A stretch of 42,682 nucleotides of DNA, taken from the NCBI RefSeq assembly GCF_910584445.1, contig NZ_CAJUBO010000013.1:30133-72814 (forward strand). Reading direction: 5' to 3'. Origin of the DNA: an uncultured Desulfovibrio sp. (GTDB taxonomy: Bacteria > Desulfobacterota > Desulfovibrionia > Desulfovibrionales > Desulfovibrionaceae). Numbering within the stretch: position 1 is the first letter of the stretch; each line of letters begins with the position of its first letter. The position numbers and the translations under genes are program-made. Positions 11,317-19,756 of the stretch are shown one piece after another. Below the pieces are notes generated by a model, which saw nothing but the letters and a program-made list of their open reading frames with translations, did not search any database and was not told where the DNA came from.

Positions 11317-12741
11317 ATGAGCAAGAACATCGGCAAGATCGTCCAGGTCATCGGCGCAGTGGTGGACGTGGAGTTCAGCGACGGCCACCTGCCCGAGATC
11401 CTGACCGCGCTCGAGATCAAGAATCCCAACAATAAGGACGCCCCGGACCTTGTCTGCGAAGTGGCCCAGCACCTGGGCGACAACGTGGTGCGTACCATCG
11501 CCATGGACGCCACCGAGGGCCTTGTGCGCGGCATGGAAGTGACGGATACGGGCAAGCCCATCATGGTGCCCGTGGGCAAGGCCGCCGTGGGCCGCATCCT
11601 CAACGTCATTGGCCGCCCCGTCGACGGCCTCGGCCCGGTGGAGGCGGAAAAGCACTATCCCATCCACCGTCAGCCGCCGCAGTTCACGGACCTGAATACC
11701 AAGGTCGAACTGCTTGAGACCGGCATCAAGGTCGTGGACCTGCTCGTGCCTTTCCCCAAGGGCGGCAAGATGGGCCTCTTCGGCGGCGCCGGCGTGGGCA
11801 AGACGGTCATCCTCATGGAGATGATCAACAACATCGCCAAGCAGCACGGCGGCACCTCGGTCTTCGCCGGCGTGGGCGAGCGCACGCGTGAGGGCAACGA
11901 CCTCTATAACGAGCTGAAGGAGGCCGGCGTTCTGGAGCGCGCCACGCTCGTTTACGGGCAGATGAACGAGCCTCCGGGAGCACGCGCCCGCGTGGCCCTG
12001 ACGGCCCTCGCCTGCGCCGAGTATTTCCGCGACGAGGAACATCAGGACGTGCTGCTCTTCATCGACAACATCTTCCGCTTCACCCAGGCGGGTTCGGAAG
12101 TGTCGGCCCTGCTCGGGCGCATGCCCTCGGCCGTGGGCTACCAGCCCACCCTCGGCACGGACCTGGGCGGCCTGCAGGAGCGCATCACCTCCACCAACGA
12201 GGGGTCCATCACCTCGGTGCAGGCGGTGTACGTCCCCGCTGACGACCTGACGGACCCGGCCCCGGCCACGACCTTCTCGCATCTGGACGGCACCCTCGTG
12301 CTTTCGCGCCAGATCGCGGAACTCGGCATCTATCCCGCCGTGGACCCGCTGGACTCCACCTCCCGCATCCTCGACCCCAACGTGGTGGGCGAAGAGCATT
12401 ACAGCGTGGCCCGGCGTGTGCAGATGGTGCTCCAGAAGTACAAGGAACTTCAGGACATCATCGCCATCCTCGGCATGGACGAGCTTTCGGACGAGGACAA
12501 GCTCACGGTGGCGCGCGCGCGTCGCATCCAGCGCTTCCTCTCCCAGCCCTTCCATGTGGCCGAGACCTTTACGGGCATGCCCGGCCAGTATGTCAAGCTC
12601 GAAGACACCATCAAGGGCTTCAAGGGCATTCTGGACGGCGAGTATGACCACCTGGCCGAGAGCGACTTCTACATGGTGGGCGACATCAGCCAGGCCATCG
12701 CCAAGTACGAGGCCCGCAAGGCCCAGGAAGAAAAAGCCTGA
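11317..12741 (+). CDS. atpD: ATP synthase subunit beta (catalytic)
   Basis: 474 residues. Catalytic subunit of F1. The P-loop is GGAGVGKTV, with the catalytic Glu in GERTREGND, Walker B in VLLFIDNIFRFTQAG, and the DELSEED-like loop present as DELSDEDK. The C-terminal helical domain is full length. It begins after AAGGAG. The following gap to atpC (140 bases) contains a strong GC hairpin. Confidence 0.97.
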   Translation: MSKNIGKIVQVIGAVVDVEFSDGHLPEILTALEIKNPNNKDAPDLVCEVAQHLGDNVVRTIAMDATEGLVRGMEVTDTGKPIMVPVGKAAVGRILNVIGRPVDGLGPVEAEKHYPIHRQPPQFTDLNTKVELLETGIKVVDLLVPFPKGGKMGLFGGAGVGKTVILMEMINNIAKQHGGTSVFAGVGERTREGNDLYNELKEAGVLERATLVYGQMNEPPGARARVALTALACAEYFRDEEHQDVLLFIDNIFRFTQAGSEVSALLGRMPSAVGYQPTLGTDLGGLQERITSTNEGSITSVQAVYVPADDLTDPAPATTFSHLDGTLVLSRQIAELGIYPAVDPLDSTSRILDPNVVGEEHYSVARRVQMVLQKYKELQDIIAILGMDELSDEDKLTVARARRIQRFLSQPFHVAETFTGMPGQYVKLEDTIKGFKGILDGEYDHLAESDFYMVGDISQAIAKYEARKAQEEKA

Positions 12742-12747
12742 GTTGCA

Positions 12748-12775
12748 GCGCCCGCCCGCGGTCGCGGGCGGGCGC
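12748..12775. other. GC-rich hairpin between atpD and atpC
   Basis: A perfect 13-bp palindrome (GCGCCCGCCCGCG and its complement) with almost no spacer, lying seven bases after the atpD stop. There is no T run, so it is not a classic terminator. It may stabilise the upstream mRNA or reduce expression of atpC. Confidence 0.7.
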
Positions 12776-12881
12776 GCTGCCGGGGCTTCTGATCCCGGCT
12801 CCCATCCGTCAGGCGGCGGTGTCCCGTTGTCACGATGGAGAGGCACGGCCCGGTTTTTCACGCGCTATTTGAGGAGCAGCC

Positions 12882-13280
12882 ATGGCTACATTGCGACTGG
12901 AAGTCGTCACACCGGACAAGACCGTGGTGAGCACGGATGCGGAAATGGTCATCTGCCCCGGAGTGGTGGGCGAGTTCGGCGTCCTGCCGCATCACGTCTC
13001 CCTGCTTTCGGCCCTGAAGATCGGGAATCTGCGCTATCGCGCCAACGGCAAGGATGAAGAGGTCTTCATCTCCGGCGGCTTTGTGGACGTCAACAATAAT
13101 ATCTGCAGCGTCCTGGCGGAATCGGCGGAGCATGCGCGGGACATCGACACCCGGCGGGCCTTGGCCGCCAAGGAACGCGCCGAGCAGCGCCTGGCCCGGC
13201 GCGAGGAGGATCTGGACGAAGTCCGGGCGCAGGTCGCGTTGCAGCGCGCCCTCATGCGCCTTCAGATCGCCGGGGTCTAG
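12882..13280 (+). CDS. atpC: ATP synthase subunit epsilon
   Basis: 132 residues. Regulatory subunit on the gamma shaft. The N-terminal beta-sandwich starts TLRLEVVTPDKTVVSTDAEM and includes GEFGVLPHHVSLLSAL. The C-terminal helical hairpin is present (RALAAKERAEQRLARREED...). The ribosome site is GAGGAG, six bases before the ATG. The UAG stop is immediately followed by the palindromic element AGCATTTTTT. It is the last gene of the operon; atpB and atpE (a and c) are not in this window, as is usual in Desulfovibrio, where they form a separate operon. Confidence 0.94.
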   Translation: MATLRLEVVTPDKTVVSTDAEMVICPGVVGEFGVLPHHVSLLSALKIGNLRYRANGKDEEVFISGGFVDVNNNICSVLAESAEHARDIDTRRALAAKERAEQRLARREEDLDEVRAQVALQRALMRLQIAGV

Positions 13281-13583
13281 AGCATTTTTTGATGGAAGTT
13301 GCTCAAACCGTTTCAGAAAATCCAAATATGTCCAGTTAGCATGTTCTTTCAGCATGTTAACTGGGCATATTTGCCGTATGCCATCCACCAAAATCCCCCT
13401 GAATCCGGAAAATCCGTCGGTAGACATGCTGGCAGTCCGTAGGCCGGAGCTGTCGGTGATGGCATCCTGCGAAGAATTTTTGCAGGATCGTTCGCGAAAA
13501 AGCGTGGTTTTTCGCGCACTCCCGGCGGCTATGCCGCCGCAAAACCCTTACGGGTTTTGTAGTGTCTACTTTTGCAAGTAGAC
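13278..13583. repeat. Palindromic element array after atpC (copy A)
   Basis: It begins at the atpC stop (TAGAGCATTTTTT). Parts seen: a long inverted repeat at 13323-13373 (arms of about 21, CAAATATG...CATATTTG); then five hairpins in tandem: 13464-13488 (ATCCTGC arms), 13493-13516 (CGCGAAAAA, loop GCGTGG), 13523-13539 (CGGCGGC), 13540-13559 (CAAAACCC) and 13564-13583 (GTCTACTT, loop TTGC). There is no gene here. The last hairpins lie just beyond the convergent regulator stop and may end both transcripts, though none has a clean T run. It shares its start and the GCGTGG-loop hairpin with the element after infB. Confidence 0.7.
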
Positions 13584-13606
13584 CCTGGCGTGGGAGGAGT
13601 GGGCAT

Positions 13607-14935
13607 CTACGTGCGGACGTGTTTCAGACGGGCATACAGTGTTGCGCGCGAGAGGCCCAACTTTCGTGCCGCGGCGCTCGCGTTGCCGCCACATCCGCGC
13701 ACGGCCTCCGCTGCTTGTTCCGGGCTTACGGCCCTTGCTCCCCCGAGTCTGGGCTTTCCGATGTCCACGTTTTCGCGAATCCACGGGGGCAGGTCGCGCA
13801 GGCTGATCTTCCGGTTTTGGGCGGCAATATCCGCATAGATCAATGCGTTGCGTAATTCGCGCACATTGCCGGGCCACGCATATGCCATCATGGCCCGCAT
13901 GGCTGCGGCATCCACGCGGCTTGAGAGGTTATCGACTTTCAGGAAATGTCTGATAAGGAGCTTCAGGTCGTTGCCTCTCTCACGCAGGGGGGGGATGGCG
14001 AGCGGCAGCACGGCCAGCCTGAAAAACAGGTCTTCCCGAAATTCGCCGCTGTGGGCCATTCGCCGCAGATCCTTGTTGGTGGCGCAGATGAGCCGGATAT
14101 TCACCGAGCGGCTTGTAAGCGAATTGAGCCGTTGCACCTGGCCGGTTTCCAGCGAGCGCAGTAGCACCCCTTGCGACTCCAAGGGCAATTCACCCACCTC
14201 ATCCAGAAACAGCGTGCCCTTGTCCGCAATTTCCATCAGGCCTGGCTTGCCCTCCTTCCTTGCGCCTGTGAAGGCTCCGGGCGCATAGCCGAACAATTCC
14301 GAATTGATTAAGTCGCGTGGAATGGCCGCGCAGTTGATGCAGACAAAGGGAGCCTCTGCCCTGCTGCCGCCACGCTGGATGGCACGGGCCAGCAATTCCT
14401 TTCCGGAACCTGTGGGTCCGGTAAGGAGCACAGGTTCATCAGAGGCGGCATAGCGTGCCGCCATTCCGAGGCAGGCAAGCATCCCCTTGTCCTGGGTCAC
14501 GATGTCGCCGGAAAGCAGAGTGCGGCCGGAGGTGAGGCGCGAGAGGAGTTTTTCATTACTGGCGAGTCGATCCCAGAGGCCGTTCCAGCCCTCGTTGCCG
14601 ACGCATAAAAGTTGCGAAATGAAGCCCGTCACCTGGCCGCTGGCATCGCGGATAGGGATGCGGTTGACGAGGATCCGCGTTTTCTCCTTGAATACCGAAC
14701 TTTCCTGGTAAAGCTCTTCGCGGCCCTGGCGCATGACTTCTTCGGCACGCGACCTGGGCATGAACTCGGTGATCCTGTGCCCGATGATCTCTTCCGGCGG
14801 CCGCCCCAGATAGGCGGCATATGGTTCGTTGATATATCTGACAACGCAGGCCCTATCGCAGTAAAAGACGCCAAAGGGAAGGGAGCGCAGAACGGCCAGC
14901 GTTGTCTTGTCCGGCTGCCCATTTTGTTCATTCAT
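13607..14935 (-). CDS. PAS-domain sigma-54-dependent transcriptional activator
   Basis: 442 residues from ATG 14935 (no good ribosome site visible; longer in-frame starts up to 15148 would run into the divergent promoter). A PAS domain, about 15-120 (VLRSLPFGVFYCDRACVVRY ... RPPEEIIGHRITEF), replaces a receiver domain, so it should respond to a small molecule or redox state, not to phosphorylation. The AAA+ domain has Walker A GPTGSGKE, contact motif GAFTGA, Walker B TLFLDEVGELP and REDLFFRL. The C-terminal Fis-type HTH is GGNASAAARKLGLSRATLYA. It is divergent from the glycyl radical enzyme gene, which has a sigma-54 promoter, so it is most likely the activator of that operon. The inducer is unknown. 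Confidence 0.88.
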   Translation of the reverse strand: MNEQNGQPDKTTLAVLRSLPFGVFYCDRACVVRYINEPYAAYLGRPPEEIIGHRITEFMPRSRAEEVMRQGREELYQESSVFKEKTRILVNRIPIRDASGQVTGFISQLLCVGNEGWNGLWDRLASNEKLLSRLTSGRTLLSGDIVTQDKGMLACLGMAARYAASDEPVLLTGPTGSGKELLARAIQRGGSRAEAPFVCINCAAIPRDLINSELFGYAPGAFTGARKEGKPGLMEIADKGTLFLDEVGELPLESQGVLLRSLETGQVQRLNSLTSRSVNIRLICATNKDLRRMAHSGEFREDLFFRLAVLPLAIPPLRERGNDLKLLIRHFLKVDNLSSRVDAAAMRAMMAYAWPGNVRELRNALIYADIAAQNRKISLRDLPPWIRENVDIGKPRLGGARAVSPEQAAEAVRGCGGNASAAARKLGLSRATLYARLKHVRT

Positions 14936-14975
14936 CGCGGTTTGTGGGGTTTTTGTGTTTAATTCGGCTGAAAAT

Positions 14976-15042
14976 CTGTCAAAATGTGTATAAATTGTAG
15001 AATTTCCTGTCAAGAAGTGCCTTCCGGCCTTTCCCTGTTGAA
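14976..15042 (+). promoter_or_regulatory. Candidate upstream activator sites for the glycyl radical operon
   Basis: CTGTCAA occurs at 14976-14982 and again at 15007-15013, 31 bases apart (about three helical turns). A related CTGTTGAA is at 15035-15042. They lie 55-120 bases upstream of the -24 element, on one face of the helix, where sigma-54 activators bind. Seen in sequence; the role is inferred. Confidence 0.4.
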
Positions 15043-15096
15043 GGGCTGCCTTATAAAATCCATAAAATTCGAAGAGATGTGAGCATTGTCTTTCTT

Positions 15097-15111
15097 TGGC
15101 CCGCTTCTTGC
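15097..15111 (+). promoter_or_regulatory. Sigma-54 promoter of the glycyl radical enzyme operon
   Basis: TGGCCCGCTTCTTGC matches the -24/-12 consensus TGGCAC-N5-TTGC with exact spacing and one change (C for A). The predicted start near 15123 gives a leader of about 53 bases before the ATG at 15176. The divergently encoded protein is a sigma-54 activator, which supports the call. Confidence 0.85.
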
Positions 15112-15175
15112 CTAATAGGAAACAGCCGGCGCGGGCGATGCGCCGCAAATCTTCTAATCAGTTGAGGCAAGAGCC

Positions 15176-17680
15176 ATGAGTTGTTGCAGCGCGGGGTATG
15201 AGGTGCTTTCTCCCCAGGAAGAACGTATCGAGGCTGGGAAGTTGTATGATACGCCACCCGAGGGATTGAGTCCAGGTCGTGAACGGATCTACCGGATGCT
15301 GAAGCGTCTGAGGGAACAGAGGCTCCCCCGCATCAGCATGGACCGTGCCCGTCTGTTTACCGAATCCATGAGGGAGACGGAAGGCGAGCATCTGGACTTG
15401 CGCTGGGCAAAGGCTCTCCTGCACATAGCGAAGAATATTCCCCTTCATATCGAGGAGGACACCCTGCTGGCCGGGCGCTGCGATGGCAAGAGCGGCCGCC
15501 ACGGCATCATTTTCCCCGAGCTGGAAGGCGGTTTTCTGGATCGCGTGGCCGACGCGTTTGAAAAGGAAAACGACGTTTACGAACTTTCCGCAGCAGACGC
15601 TGCATCCATGCGGGAGATGGCTGAATACTGGCGTGGCAAGACCCTGCTCGACAGGTTGTATGCGGCCATTCCACCTGATACCCGACGCCTGATTTTCAAG
15701 GATGGCGACTATTACGGGCAAAAGTACATCATCACCCAGACGGCCTCCACGCGTTCTTCCCTGCAATGGGTGCCGGATTATGGCAAGGTAATCAACAGGG
15801 GCTTCGCCGCCCTGCGCGATGCAGCACAGGCGCGCCTCGACACGCTGGATCTGCTGGATTCAGAGATCGCCCTCAACGAGGAACCCTTCCTGCGCGCCCT
15901 GATCATGAGTTGTGACGCCATGATCCTGTTTGCCCACCGCTACGCCGACCTGGCCGCCAATATGGCCGCCAGGACTTCCGAACCCAAACGCCGTGCCGAG
16001 CTTGAACGCATGGCCCGGACCCTGCGCCGCGTACCGGAATTCCCGGCCCGGGATTTTTACGAGGCTGTGCAGGCGCACTGGATCTTTCAATGCTTTTCCC
16101 GCCTTGAGCAAAGGACAAGCTCAGTCATTTCCAACGGGCGTCTCGACCAGCTTTTCTACCCCTTCTATGTGGCGGACAAGAAGGCGGGCACGCTCACCGA
16201 TGATGATGCCCTTGAGATTCTCGAAAATCTCTGGCTCAATATCGCCAACTACATCAATATCAGCGTCAGCCCCCAGGCCAAGGCCTTTTACGAGGGGCAC
16301 GCCCATTGGGAAGCCGTGACCATCGGCGGCAAGCTCCCCGACGGGCGCGACGCCACCAACGAGCTTACCTACCTCATCCTGCAGTCCAAACGCGCCGTGC
16401 CGCTGAACTATCCCGACCTCGCCGCGCGCATCCATTCTCTTTCGCCTCAGCCGTACCTCATGGAGGTGGCCGAAACCATCAAGGAAGGCTCGGGCTTCCC
16501 CAAGATTTTCAACGATGAGGAGATCATCCCCCTCTACCTGCAAAAGAATGTGCCGCTGGAAGTTGCCAACGACTATTCCGCTTCCGGCTGCTCTGAAGTA
16601 CGCCTGCCTAACTGGGATACCTGCCTCACCCCCCACCCCTGGCTCAATCTCGGTTCCGTGCTTGAGATGACCCTCAACAACGGCCGTCTCCATTATTTCG
16701 ACAACCAGCGCTTCGGGCTGGAAACGGGCGACGCGCGCGACTTCAAGAGTTTTGACCAGCTCTTCGAGGCCTTCAAGAAGCAGCTGTATCACATGTTGAC
16801 ACGCGCCTTTGTGCTGGTGCGCTGCGTGGAGAAAACGCGGGCGGAAAATCTGGCTACACCGCTCTTCTCCCTCTTGCATGACAAGGCCTTCGAGCAGTGC
16901 AAGGATCTCCACTCCAACGCCATCAAAGGCGGTGCGAGCGTGGGTTTCTACGACCTCATCGGCCTTGGCACGGTGCTGGATTCCCTGGCCGCTATCAAGA
17001 AGCTCGTCTTTGAAGAGGAAAAGCTGACCATGGCCCAGGTCTGCGACGCCCTGGACGCCAACTTCGAGGGCTTTGACACTGTGCGCGCCCTGCTCGGCAC
17101 GGCCCCCAAGTACGGCAACAATGATCCCTATGTGGACAGCATCGGTTACGAGCTGGAAAAGGCCGCAGTGGAGTTTTCGCACAAGTACCGCACCGGCAAC
17201 GATACCGAGCTGGATGTCCGCTATGTGCCGGTCACCTCACATATCCCGCTCGGCAAGGTGGTCTGGGCCACGCCCAATGGCCGCCTGGCCGGAACCTACC
17301 TCTCCGAGGGGTCTTCGGCCTCCCATGGCGCGGACACCTGCGGCCCCACGGCGGTGCTGCTCTCCAATGCCCATACCAAGTATCTCGGCCTGCCCGAGCG
17401 CGCTGCCCGGCTGCTGAACATCAAGCTCAGCCCCGCGGCCATCGCCGGTGTCGCCGGTTCGCGCAAGCTCACCCAGTTCCTGCGCACCTTCTGCGACCTC
17501 AAGCTCTGGCATCTCCAGTTCAATGTCATCAACAGGGAAACCATGCTCAAGGCGCAAAAAGAGCCGGAACACTACCGCAACCTGCTGGTGAGGGTGGCCG
17601 GTTACAGCGCCTACTTTGTGGACCTTTCGCCCAGTCTTCAGGACGAGATCATTGACCGCACGGAGCAGACGGAGGTGTAG
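15176..17680 (+). CDS. Glycyl radical enzyme, probable sulfonate sulfo-lyase (IslA/HpsG-like)
   Basis: 834 residues, within the usual 780-860. The catalytic Cys472 and Glu474 lie in SGCSEVRLPN; the radical Gly809 is in RVAGYSAYF. The C-x-E pair excludes pyruvate formate-lyase (CC) and fits the eliminating and C-S-cleaving members. From memory, isethionate sulfite-lyase uses C468, E470, G805 and binds sulfonate through R189, Q193, W374 and R678. Here R193, Q197, C472, E474, W378, R682 and G809 all fall at a constant offset of four, so a sulfonate substrate and sulfite release are likely. Position 686 is Val where I recall Phe682, so the pocket may be larger. The gene has a sigma-54 promoter; activase and TTT transporter genes follow. 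The substrate is not established; other eliminases of this superfamily remain possible. Confidence 0.8.
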   Translation: MSCCSAGYEVLSPQEERIEAGKLYDTPPEGLSPGRERIYRMLKRLREQRLPRISMDRARLFTESMRETEGEHLDLRWAKALLHIAKNIPLHIEEDTLLAGRCDGKSGRHGIIFPELEGGFLDRVADAFEKENDVYELSAADAASMREMAEYWRGKTLLDRLYAAIPPDTRRLIFKDGDYYGQKYIITQTASTRSSLQWVPDYGKVINRGFAALRDAAQARLDTLDLLDSEIALNEEPFLRALIMSCDAMILFAHRYADLAANMAARTSEPKRRAELERMARTLRRVPEFPARDFYEAVQAHWIFQCFSRLEQRTSSVISNGRLDQLFYPFYVADKKAGTLTDDDALEILENLWLNIANYINISVSPQAKAFYEGHAHWEAVTIGGKLPDGRDATNELTYLILQSKRAVPLNYPDLAARIHSLSPQPYLMEVAETIKEGSGFPKIFNDEEIIPLYLQKNVPLEVANDYSASGCSEVRLPNWDTCLTPHPWLNLGSVLEMTLNNGRLHYFDNQRFGLETGDARDFKSFDQLFEAFKKQLYHMLTRAFVLVRCVEKTRAENLATPLFSLLHDKAFEQCKDLHSNAIKGGASVGFYDLIGLGTVLDSLAAIKKLVFEEEKLTMAQVCDALDANFEGFDTVRALLGTAPKYGNNDPYVDSIGYELEKAAVEFSHKYRTGNDTELDVRYVPVTSHIPLGKVVWATPNGRLAGTYLSEGSSASHGADTCGPTAVLLSNAHTKYLGLPERAARLLNIKLSPAAIAGVAGSRKLTQFLRTFCDLKLWHLQFNVINRETMLKAQKEPEHYRNLLVRVAGYSAYFVDLSPSLQDEIIDRTEQTEV

Positions 17681-17682
17681 CC

Positions 17683-18618
17683 GTGCGGGACGACACCATG
17701 GCAGCCAAGGGCGCCGTCAGGGGCATGATTTTCAATATCCAGAAATTCTCCGTCCATGATGGCTACGGCATCAGGAGTACGGTCTTCTTCAAGGGATGCC
17801 CCCTTGGTTGCCTCTGGTGCTCCAATCCCGAATCACAAGCCGCCGGGTTCGACTATTCGCGCTCCAGCCTCCGCTGCAAGGGCTGCGGCATCTGCGTGGC
17901 ACACTGCCCCGAGGGGGCGCTGGTCCGGGGCGAAGACGGGAGCATCCTGCGTGACGCGCAGAAATGCGTCATGTGCGGGCGCTGCGCTGATGCCTGCCCT
18001 GAAGGGGCCATAAACCTTGTGGGGCGGGAAGCCACCGTGGCCGAAGTTCTGGCGGAAACAGCCATGGACGGCGTTTTTTACCGCGACAATGGCGGCCTGA
18101 CCATCAGCGGTGGCGAGCCGTTGCTGCAACCGGTGTTCGCGGCGAGCCTTTGCGAGCTGGCGCGACGTCAGGGAATGACCACGGCCATGGAGTCTTCCTT
18201 TGCCGCGCCTTTGGAACATGCGCTCTCGGTATGCGGCCATCTCGACCAGCTCATGACGGATATAAAGCATATGGACAGCAAGAGACACAAGGGGGCCACG
18301 GGACTCGGCAACGAGCGCATCCTCGCCAATATCGGCGAGGTGCGTCAGCGCTTTCCCGCGCTGGACATGCTCATTCGTTGCCCCGTGATCCCCGGTTTCA
18401 ACGATGACGAGGCGCATGTGGAACGACTGGCCCGCTTTGTGGGTTCCCTTCCCGGCGCAAGGCTCGAACTTTTGGCCTATCATCGCCTTGGTGAAGGCAA
18501 ATACGCCAATCTCGGGCGTCCCTATCCCCTTGCAGGCGTGGCTCCGCTCCCAAAAGAAAGGATGACGGAATTGCGTTCCCTGGCGGCGGCGTATGCGCCT
18601 CCGCCGGCCCAGGAATAA
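17683..18618 (+). CDS. Glycyl radical enzyme activating enzyme (radical SAM)
   Basis: 311 residues from GTG 17683, chosen because GGAGG ends seven bases upstream; ATG 17698 is an alternative. The radical-SAM motif C39-x3-C43-x2-C46 lies in KGCPLGCLWCSNPE. Two inserted ferredoxin-type clusters follow: C65, C68, C71, C75 and C95, C98, C101, C105. The SAM-binding SGGEPLLQ is at about 142-149. The N terminus FNIQKFSVHDGYGIRSTVFFKGC is the standard activase opening. It installs the glycyl radical on Gly809 of the enzyme encoded two bases upstream. The two extra [4Fe-4S] clusters are typical of activases for non-PFL glycyl radical enzymes. Confidence 0.93.
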   Translation: MRDDTMAAKGAVRGMIFNIQKFSVHDGYGIRSTVFFKGCPLGCLWCSNPESQAAGFDYSRSSLRCKGCGICVAHCPEGALVRGEDGSILRDAQKCVMCGRCADACPEGAINLVGREATVAEVLAETAMDGVFYRDNGGLTISGGEPLLQPVFAASLCELARRQGMTTAMESSFAAPLEHALSVCGHLDQLMTDIKHMDSKRHKGATGLGNERILANIGEVRQRFPALDMLIRCPVIPGFNDDEAHVERLARFVGSLPGARLELLAYHRLGEGKYANLGRPYPLAGVAPLPKERMTELRSLAAAYAPPPAQE

Positions 18619-18679
18619 CTGGTATTCCCCGTCGCCCGGTTTGGCGGCGGCTGTCAAATCCTCAAACAGGAGAAGGACG

Positions 18680-19633
18680 ATGAGAAGATCAAGCTGGCTG
18701 ACCCTCCTGCTCGCGCTTGCCCTGCTGGTTTTTCCGGCAGCGGGGAATGCGGCCTATCCTGAGAAACCCGTGGTCATGATCGTGGGCTACGCGGCGGGCG
18801 GAAGCACGGATATTCCCGCCCGGGCCTTCGCCCAGGTTCTGAGCAAGAAACTCGGCAAGAATGTGGTCATCAAGAACGTCACCGGCGCTTCCGGCGTGGC
18901 CGGCAATGCCGAGGCGGCCTTCTCCAAGCCCGACGGCTACACCATCCTCTATGGTCCCGCCGGACCCATGGCTATGTATCCCAATATCCAGAAAATGCCC
19001 TATGCGCCGGACGCGCTGACGCCCGTGTGCCGCGTGGTACAGGACAATACCGTGCTGTTCTCGCCCAGGAACGCCCCGTGGCACGACTATAAAAGCATGG
19101 TCGAAACCATCGCCAAGGAGCCGGGCAAGTACCGCTACGCCACTTCCGGCAACAATAATCCCGCCCACATGGCGAACCTTCTGCTTTTCAAGGAGCTGGG
19201 GCTGGATGTGGGACATCTCCCGGCCAATGGCGGCGCCGGCTGCGTACAGGCCATGAACGCGGGCAATGCCCATTTTTACGCGGACATGCCACCCGTGGGC
19301 AAAACCTACGATCTCCAGCCCATTGGCGTCTATGCCAGCGAGCGCCTGCCCCATGCGCCGGACATCCCCACCTTCAAGGAGCTGGGCGCCAACCCGCCAG
19401 ATACCTATGTCTGGCAGGGGCTGTTCGTCCCCAAGGGCACGCCCCGGGAAGTGATCGACACGCTGGCAAAGGCCACGGAAGAAGCGCTCAACGACCCCGA
19501 GTGCAAGGAACTCTTTAAAAAAATCCAGACCACTGGCGCCTACATGGGCACGGAAGAGTTCAAGAAGTTTTATCCTGAGGAGATCAAGCGCTGGCATGAC
19601 ATCTATGTCAAGGCCGGCGTACTGAAGGAATAG
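18680..19633 (+). CDS. TctC/Bug-family periplasmic solute-binding protein of a TTT transporter
   Basis: 317 residues from ATG 18680 with AGGAGAAGG upstream. The Sec signal peptide is about 1-24 (LTLLLALALLVFPAAGNA, cut before YPEKP). The mature start AYPEKPVVMIVGYAAGGSTDIPAR is the Bug-family ligand-loop signature (P-G-G-x-x-D type), and GGAGCVQAMNAGNAHFY is the second ligand loop. It captures an organic anion in the periplasm and delivers it to TctBA. Family ligands are mostly carboxylates; a TTT system (SlcHFG) is reported for sulfolactate, so a sulfonate is plausible here. The short distance to the activase gene places it in the same operon. Confidence 0.9.
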   Translation: MRRSSWLTLLLALALLVFPAAGNAAYPEKPVVMIVGYAAGGSTDIPARAFAQVLSKKLGKNVVIKNVTGASGVAGNAEAAFSKPDGYTILYGPAGPMAMYPNIQKMPYAPDALTPVCRVVQDNTVLFSPRNAPWHDYKSMVETIAKEPGKYRYATSGNNNPAHMANLLLFKELGLDVGHLPANGGAGCVQAMNAGNAHFYADMPPVGKTYDLQPIGVYASERLPHAPDIPTFKELGANPPDTYVWQGLFVPKGTPREVIDTLAKATEEALNDPECKELFKKIQTTGAYMGTEEFKKFYPEEIKRWHDIYVKAGVLKE

Positions 19634-19649
19634 GCGGATTTCGCAGGGT

Positions 19650-19671
19650 CGCAGGGTCTCGTTGCCCTGCG
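19650..19671 (+). other. Hairpin between tctC and tctB
   Basis: CGCAGGG and CCCTGCG form a 7-bp stem with an 8-base loop, 17 bases after the tctC stop, with no T run. Such hairpins after a binding-protein gene commonly leave it more abundant than the membrane subunits. A second palindrome (CCGGACG...CGTCCGG) follows in the same 123-base gap. Confidence 0.5.
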
Positions 19672-19756
19672 GCTCCGCCTCTCCGGACGCCCGTGTGACG
19701 AAGCCGGCCGTCCGGCCGTGGAAAACACCTGCGGCGAACAGCCGTGAGGAGGGGCT

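Noticed and set aside
13281..13583. CRISPR array
   Set aside because: The hairpins differ in sequence and spacing; there is no regular repeat-spacer periodicity and no cas gene.
15176..17680. Pyruvate formate-lyase or choline TMA-lyase as the identity of the glycyl radical enzyme
   Set aside because: It has C-x-E instead of adjacent catalytic Cys pairs, which excludes PFL. The Arg193/Gln197/Arg682 set fits an anionic sulfonate rather than choline, and no microcompartment or choline genes are seen in the window.
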